From Chloroflexota bacterium (lineage in GTDB: Bacteria > Chloroflexota > Anaerolineae > Caldilineales > Caldilineaceae): a stretch of DNA of 58,163 nucleotides. Below, piece after piece: positions 8,104 to 25,144 of this stretch. The stretch covers positions 1-58,163 of the forward strand of contig JASGTU010000328.1 in NCBI GenBank assembly GCA_030058085.1, read 5' to 3'. Both the position numbers and the translations under genes were made by a program. The number at the start of each line of letters is the position of its first letter. Within the stretch, counting starts at the first letter, position 1. Under the pieces are notes generated by a model. It saw only the letters and a program-made list of their open reading frames with translations. It made no database searches and was not told the origin of the DNA.

Positions 8104-8982
8104 CTATCCCTCTTCGACGCAGGGGTTGGTCAACTGCCCAAGCCCCTCCACCTCCACAGTGACTACATCGCCATCCTTGAGGAAAACAGGCGGCGTGCGG
8201 AAGGCGCCGACGCCGTGTGGCGTGCCCGTGGTGACCACGTCGCCCGGCAGCAACGTGAAGCCGCGCGACAGGTAGGCTATCAGATACGGAATCTTGTAGA
8301 TCAGTTCTTTGGTATTGGAATCTTGCAGCGCCTCGCCGTTAACCAGGCAACGCACGCGCAAGTTGTGCGGGTCGGCGATCTCGTCGCGCGTCACCAGATA
8401 CGGCCCCAGCGGGCAGAAGGTGTCCAGCGACTTGCCCATGATCCACTGGTCGCCGCGCTCAATCTGCAAGTCACGCGCGCTGACATCGTGGCAGTTCATG
8501 TACCCGGCAATGTAGTCGAAGGCGTCCGCCTCGCTCACGTTGCGCGCCCGTTTGCCGATCACAACGGCCAATTCCGCCTCGAAGTCGACCTTGCTCGTCA
8601 CGTCCGGGTTCCAGCGAATGGCGTCGCCGGGGCCAATGATAGAACTGGGATACTTGGCGAACATGGTGGCGATCTCGGGCACGCTCCCGCCCGACTCGCG
8701 CACATGGTCCATATAGTTCAGCCCGATAGCGACGACCTTCGACGGGTTGGGAATCGGCGCCATGAGCTTCACATCGTCCAGCGCAGCGCCGAATTCCCGG
8801 GCGTTGGCTACCGTCGCCGCGGCCTGCGCCGTCTGCATAGCGGCGTCGCCCATTTCGAGAAACGCGCGCATGTCATTGGGCAGCTTGCCGCCGCTCGCCT
8901 CAGCCATGTTGACGACGTAGCCGTCGACGACAACGCCCAACTGGGGACCGGCGCCCGCCGGCTTGTACGTTACCAGTTTCAT
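8104..8982 (-). CDS. fumarylacetoacetate hydrolase (FAH) family protein
   Basis: The 292-residue protein shows the FAH/HpcE fold signatures: GLNYMDHVRESG, the metal site DFEAELAVVIGK, NCHDVSARDLQ, GKSLDTFCPLGP and PGDVVTTGTPHGVG near the end. Family members cleave C-C bonds in diketo acids or act as 2,4-diketo-3-deoxy-sugar-acid hydrolases. It is the first gene of a four-gene minus-strand run. In that setting a sugar-acid diketo hydrolase is more likely than a tyrosine-pathway enzyme; this is inferred from neighbours. Confidence 0.9.
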   Translation of the reverse strand: MKLVTYKPAGAGPQLGVVVDGYVVNMAEASGGKLPNDMRAFLEMGDAAMQTAQAAATVANAREFGAALDDVKLMAPIPNPSKVVAIGLNYMDHVRESGGSVPEIATMFAKYPSSIIGPGDAIRWNPDVTSKVDFEAELAVVIGKRARNVSEADAFDYIAGYMNCHDVSARDLQIERGDQWIMGKSLDTFCPLGPYLVTRDEIADPHNLRVRCLVNGEALQDSNTKELIYKIPYLIAYLSRGFTLLPGDVVTTGTPHGVGAFRTPPVFLKDGDVVTVEVEGLGQLTNPCVEEG

Positions 8983-9163
8983 GCTATCTCCTAGCGTCTA
9001 TGATGTGCGGATTTCGGATCACTGAGAGCGGACGAATGCCTGACTGTGGAAACCTGAGCCGAGGGCCTCATCACCGCCCTGGACGCAGGCCTGCTCGCTC
9101 CGTCAACCAAGTGTAGCATGGGGGCCAATGAATCGGCCAACGATTCCGCACAGCACGGATCGT

Positions 9164-9192
9164 TTGACAAACCATGCCGATTCCCATACCAT
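9164..9192 (+). promoter_or_regulatory. sigma-70-type promoter for def
   Basis: TTGACA at 9164-9169 and TACCAT at 9187-9192 are separated by 17 bases, about 50 bases before the def start. The 263 bases between the divergent FAH and def genes hold no other clear feature. Confidence 0.5.
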
Positions 9193-9245
9193 TTTGGGCA
9201 GGCGCAGATCAGCGCCGCCTGTCGCAGTAAGGCGAGAAACAGACG

Positions 9246-9818
9246 ATGGACGAAAAAGAGCGACGAGCAATGCCGATTCTAAACATCGTTACGGTCAGCG
9301 ATCCGGAAAGCGAGGTGCTGCACCAGCCGGCAAGGCGAGTGCGTGAATTCGGCCCTGAGCTGCACCAATTGCTGGACGACATGCTCGAGACTATGCGCGC
9401 CGCGCCCGGCGTCGGCCTAGCCGCGCCGCAGGTCGGCGTCAACCAGCGCGTCATCGTCGTCGAATACCCGGAAGACGAGGAAGACCCCGAGAACACGCAG
9501 CGGGTCTACGAGTTGGTTAACCCGGAGATCATCCGCCGCAAGGGTGAGGAGATCGGGCAGGAAGGCTGTCTCAGCATCCCCGGCGTGGCGGCGGACGTAA
9601 ACCGCGCCGCCTATGTCCTCGTGCGGGCGCAGGACCGCAACGGCAAGGAGTTCCGCATCAAGGCCTATGACTGGCTGGCCCGCATCTTCCAGCACGAGAT
9701 CGACCACCTGCTAGGCGTATTGATGACGGACAAGGCGGAGCAAATCTACCACTTACGCGAGACCGAGGACGGGGAGATCGTAGCCGTGCCGGTAGAGGCG
9801 GAGATGCCGGCTGATTAG
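9246..9818 (+). CDS. def: peptide deformylase
   Basis: The enzyme removes the formyl group from nascent N-terminal Met. All three family motifs are present: GVGLAAPQVG (motif 1), EGCLSIP with metal ligand Cys108 (motif 2), and QHEIDHLLG with His150, Glu151 and His154 (motif 3). The length of 190 residues includes a modest PEDEEDPENTQ insertion. ATG at 9246 is used, but ATG at 9270 (MPILNIVT) is an equally credible start. The gene is monocistronic, bounded by a promoter and a bidirectional hairpin terminator. Confidence 0.96.
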   Translation: MDEKERRAMPILNIVTVSDPESEVLHQPARRVREFGPELHQLLDDMLETMRAAPGVGLAAPQVGVNQRVIVVEYPEDEEDPENTQRVYELVNPEIIRRKGEEIGQEGCLSIPGVAADVNRAAYVLVRAQDRNGKEFRIKAYDWLARIFQHEIDHLLGVLMTDKAEQIYHLRETEDGEIVAVPVEAEMPAD

Positions 9819-9836
9819 TCAAACGCTTACCTGATA

Positions 9837-9880
9837 AAACAGCGGCGGGAGATGCGCTCCACATGCATCTCCCGCCGTTT
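9837..9880. terminator. bidirectional terminator hairpin
   Basis: AAACAGCGGCGGGAGATGC pairs with GCATCTCCCGCCG...TTT, giving a stem of about 13 bp with A-rich and T-rich flanks. It sits between convergent def (+) and the RodZ-like gene (-) and could serve both. Confidence 0.75.
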
Positions 9881-9906
9881 GCTTCACTCGTAAGTGCGCC
9901 GGCGCG

Positions 9907-11205
9907 TCAGTTCTGGATGATGATCGACACGTCACAGGGCGGCAGGTAGTTGCCCGTCTGATCCACCACCGTGAGGCGCAGCGTATACTCGCCATTGGGC
10001 AGCGCCGCCGTGTCCATCGCGCCCAACTGCCCGCCGGAGACCGGATTGCTGCGTCCGTCAAAGTAGACGAAGCCGCCGCCGGCGTTTGCGCCCGGCGCAT
10101 ATTCCAGCTTGTAATAGTCGAAGGCGTCGATCTCAGCCGTGCCGCTCACGCCGATCACGCCTGCCACAACCTGATTAACGCCCGGCGAAAAAATGGCTGA
10201 GCGCGGGTCGGCGCAGGCCGACGCCACGACCTGCGGCGGCTCCGGTGTAGGCGTCTCCGTCGGAATCTCCGGCGTAGGCGTTGGCGGTTCCGGCGTAGGC
10301 GGCTCGGGCGTGAAGGTCGCCGTTGGCGGAGGCGCTTCGGTCGCCGTCGGTTCCGGCGTAGGCGGCTCTGGCGTATTCGTCGGCGGGGGCGAGGCTTCTG
10401 TGGGCGTATTGGTTGGAACCAGCACAGGCGCCGCCGCAGGGGCCGCGCCGCCGCTCTCACCGCCTGTCACCGGGCCGCCGATTCCCCCCGGGGGCGCCTC
10501 GACCGGATTGCCGCCCACATCGTTGGTCACGTTGCCGCCCTCATCGCCGGCTTGCGGCGCTTGAGGTTCGTCGACGTTATCGACGTTGACAATCCCGATC
10601 AGCGCTGGCGTAGCCGTGGGCGAATCTCCCGACCTCACTTGCGCCAGGCGCTCCTGGACACCGGCGAACAGATTGCCGATGGGCTCGCGCAGTTGCATGG
10701 CGCCCCAGGCAACCAGAGCGACGACTGCCGCGACCGCCACAATCGACAAAATTGGCGTCAGCTTGATCTCGCTGCGCTCGATGCCGTCGCCCTCGTCCTT
10801 CAGATCAACTTCTTTCGGGCGGTAATCAACCTGACGTTCGGGGGGCAGCGCCGCGCCCGCGCTCGTCGTAGAGAGGGCTGCGGTCAGACCGGGATCGGTC
10901 ATGGCGCGACGCCGGTCGTTGATTTCGTGCGATTCCAGTCCAAGATACTCGGCGTAGTTGCGCAAAAAGCCGCGCCCGACTACCTCGCCGGGCAGCAAAT
11001 GCCACTCATCCGATTCGATGGCGGCCAAGTATTTCTGGCGAATGCGCGTCGCGACTTCAACTTCGGCCAAAGATACGCCCATAGCCTCGCGTCTATCGCG
11101 CAGTAACGCGCCCAACGTCTGGGCGACTGCCGGACGCTCACGCGGCGCGGCGCTGCGTTCAGAAGGTTCGACTCTTGGGGCCCTGCGTGTGCTGCTATCA
11201 ACCAT
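9907..11205 (-). CDS. RodZ-like helix-turn-helix membrane protein
   Basis: From the ATG at 11205 (432 residues), residues about 30-92 form a RodZ/HTH_25 domain (LGALLRDRREAMGVSL ... GRGFLRNYAEYLGL). A single membrane helix follows at about 151-171, then a long stalk of Pro/Thr/Glu repeats, and a C-terminal extracellular beta domain (SGTAEIDAFDYYKLEYA). RodZ proteins link MreB to cell shape, and related proteins act as membrane-bound regulators. No MreB gene is in view. A GTG at 11301 would extend the protein by 32 residues. The exact role is unclear. Confidence 0.8.
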   Translation of the reverse strand: MVDSSTRRAPRVEPSERSAAPRERPAVAQTLGALLRDRREAMGVSLAEVEVATRIRQKYLAAIESDEWHLLPGEVVGRGFLRNYAEYLGLESHEINDRRRAMTDPGLTAALSTTSAGAALPPERQVDYRPKEVDLKDEGDGIERSEIKLTPILSIVAVAAVVALVAWGAMQLREPIGNLFAGVQERLAQVRSGDSPTATPALIGIVNVDNVDEPQAPQAGDEGGNVTNDVGGNPVEAPPGGIGGPVTGGESGGAAPAAAPVLVPTNTPTEASPPPTNTPEPPTPEPTATEAPPPTATFTPEPPTPEPPTPTPEIPTETPTPEPPQVVASACADPRSAIFSPGVNQVVAGVIGVSGTAEIDAFDYYKLEYAPGANAGGGFVYFDGRSNPVSGGQLGAMDTAALPNGEYTLRLTVVDQTGNYLPPCDVSIIIQN

Positions 11206-11333
11206 GGGCGATTGGTCACAAGAACCGGCGATTTCGCCGCCTAAGGTGCGGAACGAACCGTTAACTCCGCACAACCAGATTGACTCGCCGGAGCGGCGCA
11301 CACGATCAGGCCGGCGGCGGAATCCACGCTGTC

Positions 11334-11362
11334 AGTCTAGCGTGCGCATGGGTCTTTGTCAA
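11334..11362 (-). promoter_or_regulatory. promoter for the RodZ-like gene
   Basis: On the minus strand TTGACA (11357-11362) is followed after 17 bases by TAGACT (11334-11339). It is paired back to back with the amidase promoter in a 358-base divergent region. Confidence 0.6.
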
Positions 11363-11472
11363 TTTCGCCCAGACCGTCTCGTCGGATGGCTGGACCACAG
11401 ACCAGCCCCATTTGCTCGCTGCTAGGTCGGACGCACTGTAGCGGAACTGCCCCTCCCCACACCGCCGCTGAG

Positions 11473-11500
11473 TTGACAGCCCTGCGCCCGCGACTACAAT
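11473..11500 (+). promoter_or_regulatory. promoter for the amidase-GNAT pair
   Basis: TTGACA (11473-11478), a 16-base spacer and TACAAT (11495-11500) predict a start of transcription near 11507. This makes the ATG at 11564 a better start than the TTG at 11513. Confidence 0.65.
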
Positions 11501-11563
11501 GAACAGGTCAACTTGTCGTCGCTTCGCGTTGCAACCGGCGGGTACCGGTATCTTGATCTTGCC

Positions 11564-12280
11564 ATGCGCCATACGCTTGTCCGTCGTATTCAACGAATTC
11601 TAAACGTAATCAGTTTCGCCGCGCTGATCGGGATCTTCGCCATCGTCGCCCGCATTTTCGGTTATGCCCCCGAATGGCCCGCCGCGCTCACCCCTCGCAG
11701 CGAACCTGCCCCGCGCGTGGCGTTGATCAGCGGGCACGCCGGCTTCGACTCCGGTGCAATCTGCAACGCAGAAGACGGCACAGTGACGCTTACCGAGGCC
11801 GAGACGGTCGCCCGCATCACCGACCTGGCCGCGCAACGCATGCGCCGCACCGGCGCCGAAGTCCTGCTCCTCGACGAGTATGACCCGCGCTTGGACGGCT
11901 TGCAGGCAGACATCCTGCTCAGTCTCCACGCCGACAGTTGCATACCCGCCAGCGGCTACAAAGCCGCCTACTACGAACGCAGCCGGATCCCATCGACCGG
12001 CGACCGCATTCTGGGCTGCATCGACCGCCACTACGCAGCAACGACCGGCCTGGCGCATGACCCCGACACGGTCACCGTCGACATGACCGCCTACCACGCT
12101 TTTCGCAAGATCGACCCAAGCACGCCCGCCGCCATCCTGGAACTTGGCTTCCTCGGCGGCGACCAGGAACTGCTGACGCAACGACCCGAAGTCGCGGCGC
12201 GCGGCGTCGCCGCCAGCCTGCTCTGCTTTCTCGAAGATGACCCGATAGGCGAATCGCCTGAGCCAGAAGAAGGACAGTAG
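11564..12280 (+). CDS. N-acetylmuramoyl-L-alanine amidase (Amidase_3), membrane-anchored
   Basis: The 238-residue protein has one N-terminal membrane segment (about residues 12-33) and an Amidase_3 domain. Zinc-site and catalytic landmarks are His58 in ISGHAGFDSGA, Glu in LTEAETVARI, His122 in SLHADSC and Glu193 in ILELGFLGG. Such enzymes cut the amide between MurNAc and the stem peptide during wall turnover or cell separation. The anchor would place the domain outside the membrane. It is three bases ahead of the GNAT gene, so the two share a transcript. Confidence 0.85.
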   Translation: MRHTLVRRIQRILNVISFAALIGIFAIVARIFGYAPEWPAALTPRSEPAPRVALISGHAGFDSGAICNAEDGTVTLTEAETVARITDLAAQRMRRTGAEVLLLDEYDPRLDGLQADILLSLHADSCIPASGYKAAYYERSRIPSTGDRILGCIDRHYAATTGLAHDPDTVTVDMTAYHAFRKIDPSTPAAILELGFLGGDQELLTQRPEVAARGVAASLLCFLEDDPIGESPEPEEGQ

Positions 12281-12283
12281 ACA

Positions 12284-13264
12284 ATGCCCCAAACCCTGGA
12301 ATTACAGCCCTTTGACCGCACCAACTCCGAGCATATCCGAGCCGCGACTGACGTGTGGAACAGCGCCGTCAACGTCTGCCTCACCATCTCGGCCGACTTC
12401 CTCGCCTACAACGCTACGCCCGCCACGGGTCTGAGCCAAGAGGGGCGCATTGCCCTGCTCGACGGCGATCCGGCGGGCTTTGTCCTAGCCAGCGTTCTGC
12501 CCGATGAGCCGCTCGTAACGCCGCCGTCCCTCGGTTGGGTCGACGCCATCGCCGTCTCGCTCGCGGCGCGGCAGCAGGGCATCGGCGCAGAGTTGCTGGA
12601 GTGGGCGGAACAATGGCTGGCGGAACAGGGTTGCACCGCCGTTACCCTGGGCAGCAGCATCCGGCCCTTCACGCCCGGCCTGCCCGTCGAATTGCGCAGC
12701 GAGGAATTCTTCACCAAGCGCGGTTACGCCAACCCGCCGGGCGAGGAAACGCGTCAGACTGTCTGGGACGTGTCGGCCAGCCTGGCGGGCTATACGCCGC
12801 CGCGCAGCGTACACGAAATCGACGGCGCGGTGCGCCCTGCCCACCCCGGCGACGAAGACGCCCTCTTCGCCTTTCTGCGCCGCGAATTCCCCGGGCGATG
12901 GCGCTACGAAATGGAGGAGTATCTACACGGCGGCGGTCGCATCTCCGACGTCATGCTGCTCTGGACTGAGCGGGGCGTCGACGGCTTCTGCCAGCTCACG
13001 TTCGAAGACTCGCCGCGGCCGATGGAGCGCTACTACCCGTACAGCCTGCCGCGTCCGTGGGGCCAGCTCGGCCCCATCGGCGTCAGCGAAGACAGCCGCG
13101 GCCGCGGCTATGGCGCTGCGCTCCTCGACGCGGGCCTGCGCCGCCTGCACGACAACGGCGTCAACGGCTGCGTGATCGACTGGACAGGGCTCCTCGACTT
13201 CTACGGCAAGTTCGGCTTCACGCCCTACCGCGAATATGTGCGGCTGATCAAACGGCTTGCCTAG
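12284..13264 (+). CDS. GNAT family N-acetyltransferase, two GNAT domains
   Basis: The 326-residue protein appears to hold two GNAT modules. The first (about residues 30-165) has the acetyl-CoA loop AVSLAARQQGIGAELLEWA. The second (about 185-320) has IGVSEDSRGRGYGAALLDAGLRRL and ends DWTGLLDFYGKFGFTPYREY. Start ATG 12284 follows AGAAGGACAG. Double-GNAT proteins acetylate small molecules or peptides; the substrate is not predictable here. Confidence 0.87.
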   Translation: MPQTLELQPFDRTNSEHIRAATDVWNSAVNVCLTISADFLAYNATPATGLSQEGRIALLDGDPAGFVLASVLPDEPLVTPPSLGWVDAIAVSLAARQQGIGAELLEWAEQWLAEQGCTAVTLGSSIRPFTPGLPVELRSEEFFTKRGYANPPGEETRQTVWDVSASLAGYTPPRSVHEIDGAVRPAHPGDEDALFAFLRREFPGRWRYEMEEYLHGGGRISDVMLLWTERGVDGFCQLTFEDSPRPMERYYPYSLPRPWGQLGPIGVSEDSRGRGYGAALLDAGLRRLHDNGVNGCVIDWTGLLDFYGKFGFTPYREYVRLIKRLA

Positions 13265-13287
13265 CAAACCCGGGCACAATCTACAAT

Positions 13288-13324
13288 AAAAAACAGGGAG
13301 CGAAGGCATAGCCCCGCTCCCTGT
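13288..13324 (-). terminator. intrinsic terminator of rpoBC
   Basis: ACAGGGAGCG (13293-13302) pairs with CGCTCCCTGT (13315-13324). Read on the minus strand the stem is followed by six T. It lies about 50 bases past the rpoC stop. Confidence 0.85.
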
Positions 13325-13374
13325 CGCTTACCTCGAGCCTATCCGCCGGACGCGCCGGCCTCTAGGCGCAGGCC

Positions 13375-18159
<4,785 letters not shown>

Positions 18160-18201
18160 GGTTGCCCTTATCTCCATCCCCGCGGATACGGACCTGTGAC
18201 G

Positions 18202-18225
18202 CGGGGCGCAGCGCGCTGCGCCCCG
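18202..18225 (-). repeat. perfect 24-bp palindrome between rpoB and rpoC
   Basis: CGGGGCGCAGCG is followed directly by its reverse complement CGCTGCGCCCCG. The transcript would form a strong GC hairpin in the 89-base rpoB-rpoC gap. No T-run follows on the minus strand, so it is more likely a processing, pausing or stability element than a terminator. Confidence 0.75.
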
Positions 18226-18248
18226 TTTATGTTTCTCGCCGGCGCTCG

Positions 18249-22154
<3,906 letters not shown>

Positions 22155-22592
22155 TTAGCTTTCAGCTCCTTGCAACAACAGATCCGTGGCATCCGCCGTT
22201 TCAAGACGCAGCAGCGCTTCTTTGCATCGCTGCGCCCTCTCGAGACACGCGTCGTTGCGCTTTATCCCAAAATTCTTATCAAACTTCCCAATGCTTCTCA
22301 AAAGAAATAGCACACAAGCAACAGCAGACAGAAAATAGCAACAAGACACCTTACAGGCAGTTACTGGGCAACCGGCGCTACCCAAATCACTGTCTGCCTA
22401 AAGGTGTCCTTATGACGGCAAAGTGTCTGCTTAATACCAGATAATCAATCGCCTGTCTGTTTTCTTCTCGATCACTCGCTCTTGGAATCTCCGCCGACTG
22501 GTTCGGACCGATGACCGGCCCGCCGCTTTCTCTAACTCTCGCATCCAACCGACTAGCCGCCATCCGCTTGTTATGTCACTAAGAATACGCCA

Positions 22593-22612
22593 ATTTGCGC
22601 CATAACGCAAAT
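22593..22612. promoter_or_regulatory. palindromic operator-like site at the rpoB promoter
   Basis: ATTTGCG, a 6-base spacer and CGCAAAT form perfect 7-bp arms. The site overlaps the predicted rpoB start of transcription, the classic place for a repressor or for a 5'-end hairpin. Confidence 0.45.
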
Positions 22613-22616
22613 ATTA

Positions 22617-22645
22617 AAACTACCACATCTCATACGCTTTGTCAA
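22617..22645 (-). promoter_or_regulatory. candidate rpoBC promoter
   Basis: On the minus strand a perfect TTGACA (22640-22645) is followed after 17 bases by TAGTTT (22617-22622). The -10 is weak, so the assignment is tentative. Confidence 0.4.
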
Positions 22646-22785
22646 ACAACTCGCACCGCCGAAGTTGACGCGTCCCCGAAACGTCTCCAGCAAGCTGCGC
22701 CCTATCCTCGCGCACTCCCCTCTTTCGGTCAGTAGGATTGCCCGCAGTGCGGCGCAGCATTATCCCAAATTCCCATTCGCGGGGG

Positions 22786-22814
22786 TGGACACATTCGCGG
22801 ACTTCGACTATAAT
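22786..22814 (+). promoter_or_regulatory. mraZ / dcw cluster promoter
   Basis: TGGACA (22786-22791), a 17-base spacer and a perfect TATAAT (22809-22814) predict transcription from about 22821, leaving a leader of about 150 bases before the GTG of mraZ. Confidence 0.75.
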
Positions 22815-22815
22815 G

Positions 22816-22840
22816 TGGGTCAATATGGGGTAAAGTGGAG
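22816..22840 (+). promoter_or_regulatory. MraZ-box-like triple repeat
   Basis: TGGG at 22816, TGGG at 22826 and TGGA at 22836 have an exact 10-bp period. MraZ proteins are known to bind direct repeats of TGGGN separated by 5 bases in their own promoter. The repeats begin one base after the -10 box, which fits autorepression of the dcw cluster. Confidence 0.7.
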
Positions 22841-22970
22841 CGCCTCCCCTTAATCCCGCCCTCTCACATACCAATAGTGGGGCAAAAAGAACATTCGTTC
22901 TCGGGTTGGGATTTTTGGGATAGCGCTCACAGCGCAAACGGCAGCGTCAAGTTCACTACGGTAGAGATCT

Positions 22971-23405
22971 GTGTTTCTGGGTGAATTCAGCCACAGCCTG
23001 GACAGCAAGGGCCGGCTCACGATTCCGGCCAAATTTCGGAGCCAGCTGGCGCCCGGACTTGTCGTCACGCGCAACCCTGCCGAACGCTGCCTGCTCGTCA
23101 TGCCCAACAGCAAATGGGATGAGGTCGCCGTCAAGATCAACGCCTTGCCGCTAGCCGATCCCAGTTCAGCCATTTTCCGCCGCGCCGTTTTCAGCGCCGC
23201 CGAAGACCTGACGCCGGACAAGCAAGGTCGCATCCTCATCAGCCAACGACTGCGCGACTATGCCCAGATCGAATCGGACGTGGTGATTGCCGGCGTTCAT
23301 AGCTATCTCGAACTGTGGACGCCCAGCCAATGGGACGCCAAGGTGCTGCAACCGCTCCAGGATGGACAGATTGACGCCCATCTGTTCGCCGCGCTCAATA
23401 TCTAG
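22971..23405 (+). CDS. mraZ: division/cell wall cluster transcriptional repressor MraZ
   Basis: The 144-residue protein has two SpoVT-AbrB/MraZ repeats. Each carries the DxxGRxxxP-type signature: DSKGRLTIPAKFRSQL near residue 11 and DKQGRILISQRLRDY near residue 83. MraZ forms a ring-shaped oligomer that binds TGGG repeats in the dcw promoter, and such repeats are present upstream. The GTG at 22971 gives the family-typical start MFLGEFSHSLD. It is the first gene of the cluster, followed after 13 bases by rsmH. Confidence 0.96.
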   Translation: MFLGEFSHSLDSKGRLTIPAKFRSQLAPGLVVTRNPAERCLLVMPNSKWDEVAVKINALPLADPSSAIFRRAVFSAAEDLTPDKQGRILISQRLRDYAQIESDVVIAGVHSYLELWTPSQWDAKVLQPLQDGQIDAHLFAALNI

Positions 23406-23418
23406 GCATGATTAGGCG

Positions 23419-24414
23419 ATGACGAACGACTCTTTGCAGGACGCTCAGGCCCATTCACATCAAGCGACGGAGCAGCAAGCCGCTGTCACCGAGCACATTC
23501 CGGTCTTGGCGGACGAAACGCTGCTGGGCTTGCGCCTCCGCAGCGGAGATTGGGCGATTGACGGCACGTTGGGCGGCGGCGGACATGCCGCACGCATCCT
23601 GCGCCAGTCCGAGCCGGATGGACGGCTCCTCGGTCTGGATGCAGATCCGGCGGCAATCGAACGGGCGACGCACAGGTTTGCCGCCGAGATCGCAGACGGA
23701 CGCATGGTCGTCGTGCACGCTAATTTCGCCGAAGTCGAAACCGTCGCCCAACAACATGGCTTCGCCGGCGTCCACGCCATTCTGCTCGACCTGGGCGTCA
23801 GCAGCTTTCAACTGGCGGAAGCGGAACGCGGCTTTTCTTGGCAGGCAGACGGGCCTTTGGACATGCGCATGAATCCGGACCAAGAGATCAGCGCCTGGGA
23901 CATTGTCAATACATGGCCCGAACGCGACCTTGCCGATCTCATCTACGAGTACGGCGAAGAGCGCCACAGCCGGCGCATTGCCCGGGCGATCGTCGCCCGC
24001 AGGCCTATCGAACGCACAGGCCAACTGGCCGAACTTGTCGAAAGCGCACAGGGCGGGCGGCGCGGCCAGCGCATCCACCCGGCGACCCGCACCTTTCAGG
24101 CGTTGCGCATCGGCGTGAACCAGGAACTGTCCAAACTGGAACAAGTCCTGCCGCAATGCCTGCGTCTCTTGCGTCCGGGCGGGCGCCTTGCCGTGATCAG
24201 CTTTCACAGCCTGGAGGACCGCATCGTCAAACGCTGGATGCAGCAGGAGGCGGCTGACTTCACGCCGGACCCAACGCACCCGATGGGCGGCATATCCAAA
24301 ACGCCTTCCGTCGCCATCATCACACGCAAACCGATCACAGCGGCTGACGCAGAAATCCAGCACAACCCGCGCAGCCGCTCGGCCAAGTTAAGAATCGCCG
24401 AACGCATTCAGTAG
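23419..24414 (+). CDS. rsmH: 16S rRNA (cytosine(1402)-N4)-methyltransferase
   Basis: The 331-residue enzyme has the family start [10 protein letters not shown] and SAM-binding DGTLGGGGH at residues 48-56. [25 protein letters not shown] and [13 protein letters not shown] follow. RsmH modifies C1402 in the ribosomal P site. Its place directly after mraZ is the standard order. The N-terminal about 25 residues are a variable extension. Confidence 0.97.
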   Translation: MTNDSLQDAQAHSHQATEQQAAVTEHIPVLADETLLGLRLRSGDWAIDGTLGGGGHAARILRQSEPDGRLLGLDADPAAIERATHRFAAEIADGRMVVVHANFAEVETVAQQHGFAGVHAILLDLGVSSFQLAEAERGFSWQADGPLDMRMNPDQEISAWDIVNTWPERDLADLIYEYGEERHSRRIARAIVARRPIERTGQLAELVESAQGGRRGQRIHPATRTFQALRIGVNQELSKLEQVLPQCLRLLRPGGRLAVISFHSLEDRIVKRWMQQEAADFTPDPTHPMGGISKTPSVAIITRKPITAADAEIQHNPRSRSAKLRIAERIQ

Positions 24415-24442
24415 CCAGGTTCAGCAGTCAGGCAGGAGCCGT

Positions 24443-25114
24443 ATGCTAAGAAGCCGACATACAGCCTCATCCTCGACGTACTCGCTCCAAGTCGCCCAAC
24501 TCCCGGCGAGCGAGTTTCCCGCCGGCCCGCGCCTCCTGCGCGACGCGGATCGCGCCGCGCGCAAGCCGGCAGCGCTCGAACCCTCCTTCTCCGGCGCAGC
24601 AGACCGCCTGATCGACGGGCTAGACCGTGCGATCCCTCTGCCCACTAACCCGCGCGCCTTCCTGGTCTACCTGGCTGTGCTGTCGATCATCGCTGCCGGA
24701 ATGCTGCTGCAAGTGTCCCTCTCCGCCCAGATCCTGCAGGCGCGTGTCGAAGTCAATCGCTTGCAGGAAGTGCACGACAACATCCAAAGTCGCAACGCCG
24801 AATTGGTATGGGAGATCGCCCGCAGGACCAACCTCGAACACATCCAACAAGCCGCCTATGCGCAAGGCTATCGCCCCATCACCCAGCGGCAATATGTGTA
24901 CGTCCCGACCGAGCCTCAAGTTCTGCCCGCCGCTGTCGAAGTAGCGCCCTCGCCTGCCGTGTCCCCTCCATCGCCGTTCGACCAGGATAAGCCGGCGCGC
25001 GCTGCAGCCACGCCCATGCCCGAAGGGCGCGATATCTCCCAATGGTGGCAGCCCTGGCAAGAACGAATAGAGACAACGGCAACCCTGCTGCTCGAGCGCA
25101 TTTTCGGCGCCTAG
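24443..25114 (+). CDS. ftsL: FtsL-like division protein
   Basis: The 223-residue bitopic protein sits in the ftsL position between rsmH and ftsI. It has a cytoplasmic N-terminus of about 70 residues, one membrane helix (about 72-90), an extracytoplasmic coiled coil (about 96-128) and then the AYAQGYRP segment typical of FtsL/DivIC proteins. A long Pro/Ala-rich tail follows. FtsL activates FtsWI septal wall synthesis together with FtsQ and FtsB/DivIC. Sequence similarity is weak as usual, so the call rests on architecture and context. Strong GGAG before the ATG. Confidence 0.8.
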   Translation: MLRSRHTASSSTYSLQVAQLPASEFPAGPRLLRDADRAARKPAALEPSFSGAADRLIDGLDRAIPLPTNPRAFLVYLAVLSIIAAGMLLQVSLSAQILQARVEVNRLQEVHDNIQSRNAELVWEIARRTNLEHIQQAAYAQGYRPITQRQYVYVPTEPQVLPAAVEVAPSPAVSPPSPFDQDKPARAAATPMPEGRDISQWWQPWQERIETTATLLLERIFGA

Positions 25115-25144
25115 TTTAGATGGCGAAGGATATAAGGAAAACGC

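Larger units (their letters stand above)
22155..22970. other. divergent rpoB / mraZ control region
   Basis: This 816-base gap has no credible coding sequence and is AT-richer than its surroundings between about 22260 and 22640. It contains a candidate rpoB promoter with a palindrome at its start site, and the mraZ promoter with MraZ boxes. The rpoB leader would be about 450 bases long. No riboswitch fold was recognised. Confidence 0.7.

Noticed and set aside
10193-10564. Gly/Val-repeat frame opposite the RodZ-like stalk
   Set aside because: Reverse complement of the Pro/Thr repeat codons, not a gene.
22620-22937. 105-codon minus-strand frame in the rpoB/mraZ gap
   Set aside because: It covers the mraZ promoter and boxes and has no homology signal.
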